Of a stretch of 55,444 nucleotides of DNA, positions 18,462 to 29,100 are shown in pieces; within the stretch, counting starts at the first letter, position 1; the number at the start of each line of letters is the position of its first letter. Made by a program: the position numbers and the translations under genes. Location: assembly GCA_944376695.1 (NCBI GenBank), contig CALWDM010000008.1, forward strand, positions 1-55,444, written 5' to 3'. The stretch is from an uncultured Mediterraneibacter sp. GTDB taxonomy: Bacteria > Bacillota > Clostridia > Lachnospirales > Lachnospiraceae. Below the pieces are notes generated by a model. It was not told where the DNA came from and made no database searches. It worked only from the letters and a program-made list of their open reading frames with translations.

Positions 18462-20138
18462 TCATTTCCCCATGTCTTCCTCATCAAAAACATCGCTGAT
18501 CGCCGCTCCCGGCGCCACCATCGGCCATACCTTATCGTCTCTGTCGATCTGGCAGTCAATGACGACCGGCCTGTTCAGGGTCAGTGCCTTTGCAAAAGCT
18601 TCCCGGAACTCATCCTGGGATTCCGCGCGGATCCCTTCTGCTCCCATGGCTTCTGCCAGCTTCACAAAATCAACCGCGTCTCTGAGCACGGTCGCAGAAT
18701 ATCTCTCGTCATAAAAGAGATCCTGCCACTGGCGGACCATCCCGAGGACGTGGTTATTGACCACGACCTCAATGACCGGGATCTTGTGCCTTACCGCGGT
18801 GGCGATCTCGTTCATATTCATGCGGAAGCATCCGTCTCCCGCGATATTGACTACTGTCTTATCCGGGCAGCCCGTCTTCGCCCCCAGGGAAGCCCCCAGG
18901 CCGTAGCCCATTGTGCCCAGACCGCCGGACGTCAGAAGTGTCCTCGGCTTTGTATATTTGTAGAACTGCGCCGCCCACATCTGATGCTGCCCCACTTCCG
19001 TGACGATCAGGGCATCTCCCTTTGTCTGCCGGTAGATCTCTTCTACGATAAATGGACCTGTCAGCGCGTCCGGATGGTATTTCAGAGGATACTTCTCTTT
19101 ATAAGAGCGGATCTGCTCCATCCATTCCGGATGGGACTGCTGCTTCAGGCGCTTGTTGAGCGCTCTGAGCACCTCTTTCACATCTCCGATCATCTCCTCT
19201 GTGACAATGATATTTTTATTGATCTCCGCGGGATCGATATCGATCTGAAGAATCTTCGCGTTTTTGGCGAATGTCTCCGTGTTTCCTGTCACACGGTCGC
19301 TGAACCTCGCCCCCACGACTACAAGAAGGTCGCATTCGCTGACCCCGTAGTTGGAGGTCTTTGTACCGTGCATTCCCAGCATTCCCGTATACCGCGGATC
19401 CGTTCCCGGGAATGCGCCTTTTCCCATCAGGGAATCTGTGACCGGCGCATCCAGCTTCTCCACGAATTCTTTCAGCTCTCCGCTGGCGCCGGAAGTCACT
19501 GCGCCGCCGCCCACAAAGACATACGGCTTTTCCGAAGCCTCGAGCATCGCAAGGGCGCGCGAGACCTCTTCTTCATTCATATGAGACTGGTCGGGAATAT
19601 ATTTCCCGAGTTCTTCTTTCTGGTACTCTGTGACTGCCGATGTGATATCCTTTGGGATATCCACGAGCACAGGCCCGGGTCTTCCGGTCTGCGCGATGCG
19701 GAACGCCTTGCGGATCGTATCCGCCAGCTTTGTCACGTCTTTTACGATGAAACTGTACTTTGTGATGGGCATTGTGATCCCTGCGATGTCAATCTCCTGG
19801 AAGCTGTCCTTTCCCAGGAGCGATACCCCTACATTACAGGTAATGGCCACGATGGGAATAGAATCCATGGACGCGGTCGCGATCCCGGTCACCAGGTTCG
19901 TCGCCCCGGGTCCGCTGGTCGCCAGACAGACGCCAACCTTCCCTGTTGCCCGCGCATATCCGTCCGCCGCGTGCGACGCGCCCTGCTCATGGGATGTGAG
20001 GATATGACGGATCTCATCCCTGTGTTTATACAGCTCGTCATATACATTCAGGATAGCGCCGCCCGGATATCCGAATATGGTGTCCACTCCCTGTTCTTTT
20101 AAACATTCGATAACGATCTCTGCTCCGTTTAACTGCAT
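18462..20138 (-). CDS. ilvB: Acetolactate synthase large subunit, biosynthetic
   Basis: This TPP enzyme condenses two pyruvates to acetolactate, or pyruvate with 2-oxobutyrate, for valine, leucine and isoleucine. The 558-residue protein shows the catalytic glutamate segment LTSHEQGASHAADGYARATG, the FAD-site region and the TPP motif GDGCFRMNMNEIATAV ending in NNHVLGMVRQWQ. AGGGGGC lies upstream of the ATG. The small regulatory subunit (ilvN/ilvH) does not follow: the next gene is serC, so it must be elsewhere or absent. Confidence 0.95.
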   Translation of the reverse strand: MQLNGAEIVIECLKEQGVDTIFGYPGGAILNVYDELYKHRDEIRHILTSHEQGASHAADGYARATGKVGVCLATSGPGATNLVTGIATASMDSIPIVAITCNVGVSLLGKDSFQEIDIAGITMPITKYSFIVKDVTKLADTIRKAFRIAQTGRPGPVLVDIPKDITSAVTEYQKEELGKYIPDQSHMNEEEVSRALAMLEASEKPYVFVGGGAVTSGASGELKEFVEKLDAPVTDSLMGKGAFPGTDPRYTGMLGMHGTKTSNYGVSECDLLVVVGARFSDRVTGNTETFAKNAKILQIDIDPAEINKNIIVTEEMIGDVKEVLRALNKRLKQQSHPEWMEQIRSYKEKYPLKYHPDALTGPFIVEEIYRQTKGDALIVTEVGQHQMWAAQFYKYTKPRTLLTSGGLGTMGYGLGASLGAKTGCPDKTVVNIAGDGCFRMNMNEIATAVRHKIPVIEVVVNNHVLGMVRQWQDLFYDERYSATVLRDAVDFVKLAEAMGAEGIRAESQDEFREAFAKALTLNRPVVIDCQIDRDDKVWPMVAPGAAISDVFDEEDMGK

Positions 20139-20196
20139 GCTGTGCCCCCTTTTCTATCTTTCGTCCCTGCCGGATAAGAACCGGTCCGCCAGGGCT

Positions 20197-21870
20197 TTAA
20201 TTTCCCTTCGGGATCTCCAGGATCGCTCCCCGGTTCCCCGATGTGACCATGGACGCATAGCGTGCCAGATACCCGCTCTTTACCTTCGGTTCTCTGGGCT
20301 GCCATTTTGCCTTTCTGGCCGCCATCTCCTCATCTGAAACATCCAGTTCCAGCTTCAGCTCCGGGATATTGATCTTGATGATATCGCCTTCTTCCACAAG
20401 CGCGATCGGTCCGCCCACTGCCGCTTCCGGAGATACGTGTCCGATGGACGCTCCCCTGGAGGCGCCGCTGAACCTTCCGTCCGTAATCAGCGCGACTGTA
20501 GAACCGAGCCCGTATCCCGCGATCGCTGAGGTCGGGTTGAGCATCTCGCGCATACCCGGTCCGCCCTTCGGTCCTTCGTAGCGGATCACGATCACATCGC
20601 CCGGGTTGATCTTTCCGGATTTGATCGCCTCGGTCGCCTCCTCATCGCTCTCAAAGATTCTTGCAGGCCCTTCATGGACAAGCATCTCGTCACACACTGC
20701 TGAGCGTTTCACCACGCTGCCGTCAGGCGCCAGGTTCCCTTTCAGCACGGCAAGGCCGCCCGTCTCGGAATAGGGATTGTCGATGGGCCTGATGACTTCC
20801 GGATTTTTATTTTCACAGCCTGCGATGTTCTCACCCACTGTCTTCCCGGTGACTGTCATGCATTCTGTGTGGAGAAGCCCCTTCTTATTCAGCTCATTCA
20901 TGACCGCGTACACGCCGCCCGCCTCGTTTAGGTCTTCGATATATGTATGCCCTGCCGGAGCGAGATGGCAGAGGTTCGGGGTTTTCTCACTGATCGTATT
21001 CGCGAAGTCGATCTCAAAGTCCATTCCGATCTCATGTGCGATCGCCGGGAGATGGAGCATACTGTTCGTGGAACAGCCCAGCGCCATATCCACGGTCAGC
21101 GCGTTGAGGATCGCGTCCTCTGTCATGATATCGCGCGGCCGGATGTTCTTCCTTACCAGCTCCATGACCTGCATGCCTGCATGTTTTGCAAGCTGCAGCC
21201 TTGCAGAATAGACCGCCGGGATCGTGCCGTTTCCGCTCAGACCCATGCCCAGAGCCTCTGTCAGGCAGTTCATGCTGTTGGCCGTGTACATGCCGGAGCA
21301 GGAACCGCAGGTCGGGCACGCCTTATTCTCATACTCGCACAGGTCTTCGTCCGTGATCTTCCCTGCAGCATGCGCCCCCACAGCCTCAAACATGCTGGAA
21401 AGGCTTGCCTTACCGCCTTTGACATGTCCGGCCAGCATGGGGCCTCCGCTGACGAAGATCGTCGGGATATTCACACGCGCCGCTGCCATAAGAAGGCCGG
21501 GCACGTTTTTGTCGCAGTTCGGGATCATGACCAGACCGTCGAACTGGTGTGCCATGGCCAGCGCCTCCGTAGAATCCGCGATCAGGTCTCTTGTCACGAG
21601 AGAATATTTCATCCCGATATGTCCCATGGCGATGCCGTCGCAGACTGCGATCGCAGGTACCATGATCGGCGTGCCTCCCGCCATCGCAACTCCCATCTTC
21701 ACTGCCTCTGTGATCTTATCCAGGTTCATATGCCCCGGCACGATCTCATTGTAGGAGCTGACCACTCCGATCAGCGGCCTGTCCAGCTCTTCCTGGGTCA
21801 TCCCAAGCGCATGAAACAACGATCTGTGCGGCGCCTGCTGGACGCCCTTTGTCACTGTGTCACTTCTCAT
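20197..21870 (-). CDS. ilvD: Dihydroxy-acid dehydratase
   Basis: The iron-sulfur enzyme dehydrates 2,3-dihydroxy acids to 2-oxo acids in branched-chain synthesis. The chain has about 557 residues. Cluster cysteines appear in [11 protein letters not shown] and in [19 protein letters not shown]. The C-terminal part has [21 protein letters not shown] place the start at ATG 21870, 10 bases after the leuB stop and behind GTGAGGTAGG that overlaps that stop; a longer frame to 21912 would lie inside leuB. ilvC, the step before it, is not in the operon. Confidence 0.95.
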   Translation of the reverse strand: MRSDTVTKGVQQAPHRSLFHALGMTQEELDRPLIGVVSSYNEIVPGHMNLDKITEAVKMGVAMAGGTPIMVPAIAVCDGIAMGHIGMKYSLVTRDLIADSTEALAMAHQFDGLVMIPNCDKNVPGLLMAAARVNIPTIFVSGGPMLAGHVKGGKASLSSMFEAVGAHAAGKITDEDLCEYENKACPTCGSCSGMYTANSMNCLTEALGMGLSGNGTIPAVYSARLQLAKHAGMQVMELVRKNIRPRDIMTEDAILNALTVDMALGCSTNSMLHLPAIAHEIGMDFEIDFANTISEKTPNLCHLAPAGHTYIEDLNEAGGVYAVMNELNKKGLLHTECMTVTGKTVGENIAGCENKNPEVIRPIDNPYSETGGLAVLKGNLAPDGSVVKRSAVCDEMLVHEGPARIFESDEEATEAIKSGKINPGDVIVIRYEGPKGGPGMREMLNPTSAIAGYGLGSTVALITDGRFSGASRGASIGHVSPEAAVGGPIALVEEGDIIKINIPELKLELDVSDEEMAARKAKWQPREPKVKSGYLARYASMVTSGNRGAILEIPKGN

Positions 21871-21880
21871 CTGTCCTACC

Positions 21881-22969
21881 TCACTTTCCGATATATGCGC
21901 AGATCCGGTCACCCATCTCTTCTGTGCCGATCTGCTTCTTTCCTTCTGACATGATATCTATTGTCCGGTACCCGTCTCTGAGCACCATTTCCACTGCCTT
22001 CTCGACTGCATCCGCCTCCCGGTCAAGGTCAAAGGAGTACCGCAGCATCATTGCCGCTGACAGGATGGTCGCGATCGGGTTTGCGATCCCCTGGCCCGCG
22101 ATATCCGGGGCAGACCCGCCGCTGGGTTCGTACAGGCCGAACTTCGTGTCATTTAAGCTGGCGCTTGCGAGCATCCCGATGGATCCGGTCACCATGCTTG
22201 CCTCGTCTGATAAAATATCCCCGAACATATTCTCGGTCAGGATCACATCAAACTGTGCCGGATCCTTCACGAGCTGCATCGCACAGTTGTCGACCAGCAT
22301 GTGCTCCAGTGTGACTTCCGGGTACTGCGCTGACACTTCTTCCACGATTTTTCTCCACAGCCGGGAAGAGTCAAGGACATTCGCCTTGTCCACGCTGGTC
22401 ACCTTTTTCCTTCTCTTCATGGCGATGTCAAACCCCCGCTTTGCGATCCTGCGGATCTCGGTCTCGCTGTATGTAAGCTCATCCCTTGCGACAAGCGCTC
22501 CGTCCTCTTCCCGGGTGCTGCGCTTCCCGAAATAAAGCCCGCCGGTCAGCTCCCTCATGATCATCATGTCAAAGCCCCGGTCCGCGATCTCTTCTTTCAG
22601 GGGACACGCGCCCTTTAATTCTTCATAGAGCACTGCGGGCCTTAAGTTCGCGAACAGGTTCAGCCCTTTCCTGAGCTGTAAGAGCCCTGCCTCCGGCCTT
22701 TTGGACGGTTCCAGCTGATACCACGGGGAAGTCTTCGCGTCTCCGCCGATGGATCCCATCAGTACCGCATCGCTGGCTTTCGCCGCTTCCAGAGTCTCAT
22801 CTGTAAGGGGCACTCCGTTCACATCAATGGACGCCCCGCCCATGAGAAGCTGTATATAAGAAAGGGCATGTCCGTATACCTCTGCGACCCTGTCAAGGAC
22901 TTTCATTGCCTCATCCACGATCTCAGGGCCGATCCCATCCCCCTTTATCACTCCGATCTTCATTTCCAT
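21881..22969 (-). CDS. leuB: 3-isopropylmalate dehydrogenase
   Basis: The enzyme oxidises and decarboxylates 3-isopropylmalate with NAD in leucine synthesis. The 362-residue chain has [19 protein letters not shown], the substrate arginine region with [14 protein letters not shown], and the C-terminal [18 protein letters not shown]. It is the first gene of the leuB-ilvD-ilvB-serC-serA run and has a good promoter at 23007-23035. leuA, leuC and leuD are not here, so the pathway is split over several loci. No T-box or leader peptide is visible in the short upstream region. ATG at 22969 or 22963 are both possible. Confidence 0.95.
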   Translation of the reverse strand: MEMKIGVIKGDGIGPEIVDEAMKVLDRVAEVYGHALSYIQLLMGGASIDVNGVPLTDETLEAAKASDAVLMGSIGGDAKTSPWYQLEPSKRPEAGLLQLRKGLNLFANLRPAVLYEELKGACPLKEEIADRGFDMMIMRELTGGLYFGKRSTREEDGALVARDELTYSETEIRRIAKRGFDIAMKRRKKVTSVDKANVLDSSRLWRKIVEEVSAQYPEVTLEHMLVDNCAMQLVKDPAQFDVILTENMFGDILSDEASMVTGSIGMLASASLNDTKFGLYEPSGGSAPDIAGQGIANPIATILSAAMMLRYSFDLDREADAVEKAVEMVLRDGYRTIDIMSEGKKQIGTEEMGDRICAYIGK

Positions 22970-23006
22970 AGCTGCTCTTCCCTTCTAAGTCAAAATGTTA
23001 CTACTA

Positions 23007-23035
23007 ATCATACCGCATTTTCCAGACTGTTTCAA
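23007..23035 (-). promoter_or_regulatory. Promoter of the leuB-ilvD-ilvB-serC-serA run
   Basis: On the minus strand TTGAAA (23030-23035) and TATGAT (23007-23012) are 17 bases apart, close to consensus. It lies after the terminator of the giant gene and about 38 bases before leuB. Confidence 0.75.
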
Positions 23036-23068
23036 GTAGTTCAGGCATAAAAATAGAGGGCGCTCTAA

Positions 23069-23107
23069 AATATCAAAGGGACCCCGCAGCAAACGCTGCG
23101 GAGTCCC
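23069..23107 (-). terminator. Terminator of the giant surface protein gene
   Basis: GGGACCCCGCAGC (23078-23090) and GCTGCGGAGTCCC (23095-23107) form a 13-pair stem with one imperfect position and an AAAC loop. On the minus strand the stem is followed by TTTGATATTTT. It lies 17 bases after the giant gene. Confidence 0.8.
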
Positions 23108-23124
23108 GCTCCGGACCGCCCGTC

Positions 23125-26100
23125 TTATCTGTTCGATCCTCTTCTCTTTCTTCTGGTGCAGAATACCGCCCCGATCAGGAATGCCGAGCCCGCCATAAGA
23201 GCCGCGCTGCGTCCGGCGTCCATCCCGTCTCCGGTCGCAGCCGCCGGCTTTGCCGCCTCGTAGCGGTTGATAAACTCAGCTGCCTCCGTGCCGGAGCTGT
23301 CTGTACCATCTTTTGCATAGACTGTGCTGCTTACTTTAAGCGCGCCGTTTTCATCTGTTACAGTGACTGTCAGAGTCCACTGGCTGCCATCGTAGGTATA
23401 TCCTGTCCCGCTGCCCTTGTCCTCGGTGATCAGGAACCGGTATACACCGGCTTTACTGAATGTGATCTCTCCGAAGTTCGTGCTTCCCGCGCCTGTGACC
23501 TTTGCCTTGTCGGAACGGATCACCACGCCTTCGCTGTTCTTCCCATCTGCCTTAAGGCTGAAATAGAAAGTCCTGTCATCCGGAGTCTCGTCACCCGTAA
23601 TTTTCTTGACCACCTGCGGCGCATAGGATACTTCCGCAGGATCATACCTGTTCTCGAATACCGCTGCAGCCGCGCCTTCCACGATCTCGCCTGCCCGTGC
23701 ATAGACCACATCGCCTATCTCAAGGATCCCGTTGTTATCCTCCACATTTACAGTGACTGTCCATACATTTCCGTCATAGCTGTATCCAGGCGCTCCGCCG
23801 TTCTCCTCGCGGATCTCGAAACTGTAAACTCCCGACTGGTCGAAAAGGATCTCCCCAAATCCAACGCTGCCGCTTCCGGTCACTTCCGCGGCCGCCGGTT
23901 CAGGCATCCGGGCGCCTTCCGGATTGTCCTCTGACGCACTCATTGTGAATGTGAACGTCTGGTCTTTTCCTTCCGGCACATCTCCGGTCACTTTCTTTAC
24001 CACTGCCGGCGCAAAAGGCACTTCCTTTGCGTCATAAGCATTCGTAAACACTGCGTGTTCCTGATCCTCCGTCCCATCTTCCCTGCTGTAGACAATGGAT
24101 GTCTTCGTAAGGATATGGTCCACATCGTCAACCTGTACGGTCAGTTTCCACGGCGTCTTATCATACGTATATCCATACTGCCCGCCATCCGTCTCGCGGA
24201 TCGTGAATGTATAAATACCGGCTTTGCGGAAGGTGATCTCTCCGAAACTTGTCGGGCCTTCCCCGGTCACCGTAACCTCTGTCTCTGTCAGTTCTACGCC
24301 TTCATACTCTTCATCCGGCTCCAGGGTAAAGGTGAACTCTTTATCCGTTGTCACCCGGTCTCCTGTGACATCTTTTTCCACCTGCGGTGTATATTTTGTC
24401 TCAACCGTGCTGTAGCTGTTCACAAAGGATACGCCCTCAGCTCCTTCCACGGTGCTGCCGCCCTTCCCGTAAACGACCTGATCGACCGTAAGCACGCTCT
24501 CCACGTCTTTCACTGTCACCTTCACGTTCCAGATACTTTCGTCATAGCTGTATCCGGCTTTGCCTCCGTCCTCCTCTGTCACTACAAAGGTGTATACCCC
24601 GGCTTCCTCAAAGGTAACCGCGTCAAATGCAGAATTACCGCTGCCCCTGATCTCGATCTCCGTATCATCCGGAAGGACTGCCTTCACAGGATCGCTGTCC
24701 TTCTGCTCTAACCGGAACTTAAATGTCTGATCTCTTCCAAGCGGTACGTCGCCTGTCACAGTCTTTTCTACCGGTATCACCAGTTCTTCTGAATCCGTGA
24801 TTGCATAGGTGTTTGTAAATACTGCATTTTCCGGATCTGTCACCGCCGGGTCCGCGGCATCCTGGGTATAGGTCCCCACTGCGCTGAGCACGCTGTCGTG
24901 ATCGGTCACCTTCACCGTAAGGGTCCATGTATGCTTGTCATAAGTGTAACCATTCTCTTTGTCCGAGTCGTCCTCGCTGATATGGAACCGATATACGCCC
25001 GGTTTATAGAAGCTGATGTCGCTGAAGCTTCCGGTATCTTCTCCGGTCACCTTAGCTGTAAGTGCTCCATCGCCTGCTTCCAGGGAAGCGCCTCCCGCCT
25101 CATTCTCCTCGTCAGCGGTAAGGAGGAACGTAAATTCCTTCTTATTATCCTGAGGATATTTCGCGCCGGTTATGTCTTTCTCAACCTGAGGTGTGATGCT
25201 GTCCGGCGCAGCTGTATAAGTATTTGTAAATTCAGCTTCCGTCCCGCCCGGCGTATTCGTCTCACTCTGGACATAGGAAACGCTGTTTACTACAAGCTGT
25301 CCCTTCGCCTCATCACCTGTTCCGGATACACTGTCCCCGACCACAACTGTCAGCGTCCAGTGCTTCTCATCATAACCATATCCCGGAAGCTTTCCATCCT
25401 TCTCGCTGATGTCAAAGGTATATGTGCCTGTTTTGGTGAATCCGATCTCGTCAAATATGCCTTCGCCCGCTCCGGATACTGTCACTGACCTGTTCTCCGG
25501 CATGTTCACTCCATCTGCTGTACCTGTATAAGTGATATTGAATGTAAAGTCTTTCTCCTTCGGTACAAAAATGCTGTCGATCGTTTTCTTTACGCGCGGG
25601 CTGTATACCGCCGGTGCGGATGCATAGCTGTTGCTGAATTCCGCCTGGTCTGCGTTCGCCGGCGGGTTTGCGCTGCTGGTGTAAGTGATCCCTCCTTCTT
25701 TCGGGATCTCCAGTTTACCACCATTGTCGTTGACTTTCACAGTCAGCGTCCACGTTGTTCCGTCATAAGTAAATCCCTGATATCCGGCGGTGTCTGCCTT
25801 TTCCGTGATCTGGAAGTAGTAGGTTCCGGCTTTGGTAAACTCAAGTTCATTAAAGGACAGGTCCTCGATCGTATCCGGTCCCGTCATATCCGGTGTGGAT
25901 ACTGTCTGAGTACCGACCGGTGTATCTTCAGCCGCTGCCACAACTCCGCCTTCCGGACTTTCGTCCGTCCTGATCTGCGTTAATTCAAACGTGAAATCCA
26001 CTTTCACCGGCAGGCTGCTTCCTGAGTCCACTGTCAGTGTTTTTTTCACCTTCGGTGTATAGAACGCATTCTCCGGATCGTAATGATTCGTAAATACTGC

Positions 26101-29100
26101 GGAATCCTCTGCGCTGCTGTTCAGATACTTCACTTTCGTTACTTCCAGTGTGCCGTCATTGTCAGCGACCGTAACCTGTACGTCTCTCGACGCCGCAGTG
26201 TCATATACATATCCGGGTATTCCGGTCTGCTCTTCCGTGATCGTGAATACATAGGTTCCTGCCGCGTTGAATGTGATCGGGGCAAATGTTCCGTCATTGG
26301 ATGCCTGATCTTTTCCAACATGGACCGTCAGCTCTTTATTCTCCGGAAGAACAGCTCCGCCTTCTGGTGCTGCGCTCTTCTGAGCCAGCGTAAATTTAAA
26401 TTCCGCATCAGCCGGTCTTTCATTCCCGTCTGCCTGTTTGGTCACCTTAAGCGGCTGCTTTGCCGGCTCTGGTGTGTAGGTATTGCGGAACACTGCCTGC
26501 TCTGTCTCTGTTTCATCCGGATCACTGCTGTCGTATACCGGATCTGCACAGTCTAAGTTACCCTTTCCGTCATCTGTCACAACGACTTTGAATGTCCATG
26601 ACGCTGCATCATAGTGGATCTTATCATTTCCGCTCTGCGTCGTCTCAGTGATCCTGAACTCATAGGTTCCCTTCTGGCTGAAGGTGATTGTTCCAAATGG
26701 CACTGTCTGCTCACCCGTCGCCTGACCCTCCTTCGTATAAGTCACTGAAGCTGTCTCATTGGCAAATTCCACTTCCGGTCCTGAAGTCTTCTTGATCTTA
26801 AATTCAAATGTCTCATCCTTCACCACCGGGCTGCCGCTCAGGATCTTCTTCACTGCCGGCGCGTAAGCAGTCGGCGTCGGCGTGTAGGTATTCTCAAATG
26901 CCGCTTCGCCGTCCGGGTATTCCACATCCGGAACAAGCTTGCCTTTTCCGTTATCCGTTACCGTAACTTTGACAGTAACCGTATCCCGGTCATAAGTCAT
27001 GCCGTCTTCCTGGCGTCCCGCCGGGAGCGGACCGCCATCGGCGTCAGTCTCCTGGATCGTATAGGTAAAGGTTCTGTCTGCATCGTCCAGCGCATAGGAG
27101 ATCGGCTCGAAATCAATCTCCACCGCCTGCCCATCCTTGCCGCCTGAAGCTGTACCTTTGGAAACGACTTTCCCATCTTCATCGGTCACTGCGAAGTAGA
27201 ATGTCTCATCCTCCGCCATGTCTCTTCCGGTAAGTGTCTTCGTTCCCTCCGGCGTCCAGGTGCCGGCCGCATTGTAAATGTTAGTAATCGTCGTCTCAGC
27301 TGCGTTTTCGGACCATTCTCCGTCATCCGCATACCGGTAGCTTGCTTTTAATCCTTTGTCCGTCCACTCGGTCTTAACGATGACCCTGTGATCCGCCGGA
27401 TCATAAGTGACGCCGTCTTTTACATTGCTGACCGCATCTTTTGGGACAGCCTCGCTGATATAGTAGGTAAAGGTGCCGACGCCTTCCAGGGTGATCTCAT
27501 CAAAAGTAACCCTGCCCTCGGCATGATTCGTCTTTATATCCAATATAGCTCCTTCTTCATCTTTCAGATAGAAGGTAAACGCTCCCTCTTCCACGTCGAG
27601 CAGTTCGCCGTCTGCGCTTCCTTTTTTCAGGACTTTCTCTGCGCCGAGCTGGATATCAACGGTCCTCTTATTGGTCACGGTCACCTGGTCTGTTGAAGTC
27701 GTCTTCTTCTCATTCGGTACACCCAGCACCCATGCCGGATCGCCGTCCTCCGTTGTGTATGAAGTGATGTTCGTTCCCGTGCCGCCTGTCGCCGCCGCGT
27801 CATCCTTAATGTAGCCGGTCGATGCGGACGTCTCCACGATGACGTATTTCTGATACCACCGCAGATTTTCTACTGCTGCTTTACCGTCTTCACCAGTGGT
27901 CACAGTATCCACCAGATTTGCATCTGTCAGCTCATACTCCGTCGCATCTTCAGCAAACGGCCCGTAAATCTTAAATTCAGCTCCTTCTACTGCAGGCTGG
28001 TCCCCGTCGGCCGCTTTCTTCGTGATCTCAAGATCCCGGAGCGGGATAAGACCGATGTCCTTCGTGTTGTCAAAGGTCACATCTGCATCCGTGGGCCACA
28101 GATAGAACAGTTCGGAAGCACTTGTGTTACCTCCCGCTGTAAAGTTACTGTCAGTCCTCTCATTGTCCGGAATATCATCCGGATGGTAGGATCTGCCGTT
28201 TGTCGGCCCTTCTGCTGTGACTTCATACTTTCCGGCCATGTTTTCATTCGGAAGCGTCACTGCCAGCATGTACGCCGCCGGGTCTGTTCCTTTCAGGGCC
28301 TCTACATTTAATGTCTTTCCGTCCGCGCCATACGCATCTTCATCGGAAGCATCATCCCGCAGCGCAGCCGGATCCAGGCCGTCAAATACGTAGTTGGCAT
28401 TCTGACGCCACTTAGTATCTTTTTTCTGGTCATAGGTTCCTGCCTGGTCATATCTGTTGCCTTCTTTGTGATATCTGTACAGGCGGATCTCAACCTCGTT
28501 CAGCATATCCTGGATCATGCTGTTGCCCGAGAAATGGTCGATGGTTTCATCCTCCTGGCGCTGACCGTCCGCGTTCTTGTCGATCCAGATATGTCCGCCT
28601 ACTTTTACCGGCTCCTGGAGGATCGTGTTGGATACTACATTGGATCCGAGCACTTTACCGACCGGCACAGGCGTCGGATTCGACGTCGTGTACTGGCTGT
28701 AGTGGCACGCGAAGCTGTTGACCGCGTTATCGTACGCGTTATCCTGCAGTTCTTCTTTGCTGAAATCTTCCACCTCCGCAGTGTACTCTACTACAACGCT
28801 CTGGTAAGCATCTCCGGTCCCCTGACTCTTCTGCCCCACAAGGCTGATCTCGCCACTAAAGGCTACCGCAAACGCTCTCACATCAGTATCCGTTTCTCCC
28901 TCAGCCGGGGCAGTCGTGCTCCATCCATCCGGCATTGACTGCGCATCAAATTTCAGGGTCATTGCGTCATTATATACCCCCTGGTAATCCGCTTCGCTGT
29001 CCAGTTCGCCTCTGTAATAGTAGACCTTGTAATCCGTATTTTCCGCGAGCGGCACTGTCTCTCCGTCCAGGGAGATCTTGCTGACAGATTCAATGGAACC

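Noticed and set aside
18750-20102. A 450-codon plus-strand frame opposite ilvB
   Set aside because: The minus strand encodes a full acetolactate synthase; the antisense frame has composition typical of a shadow and no known domain.
20947-21954. A 335-codon plus-strand frame opposite ilvD and the leuB end
   Set aside because: It spans two real genes on the other strand and is His/Arg/Cys rich; no start signal.
22970-23124. A T-box or leader peptide attenuator before leuB
   Set aside because: The space between promoter and start is about 35 bases, with no leucine-codon run and no T-box sequence; the strong hairpin there belongs to the giant gene's end.
23250-27680. CRISPR-like or DNA tandem repeat signal in the giant gene
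   Set aside because: The periodicity is about 400 bases and visible only in the protein; the DNA copies are strongly diverged and form a continuous coding frame.
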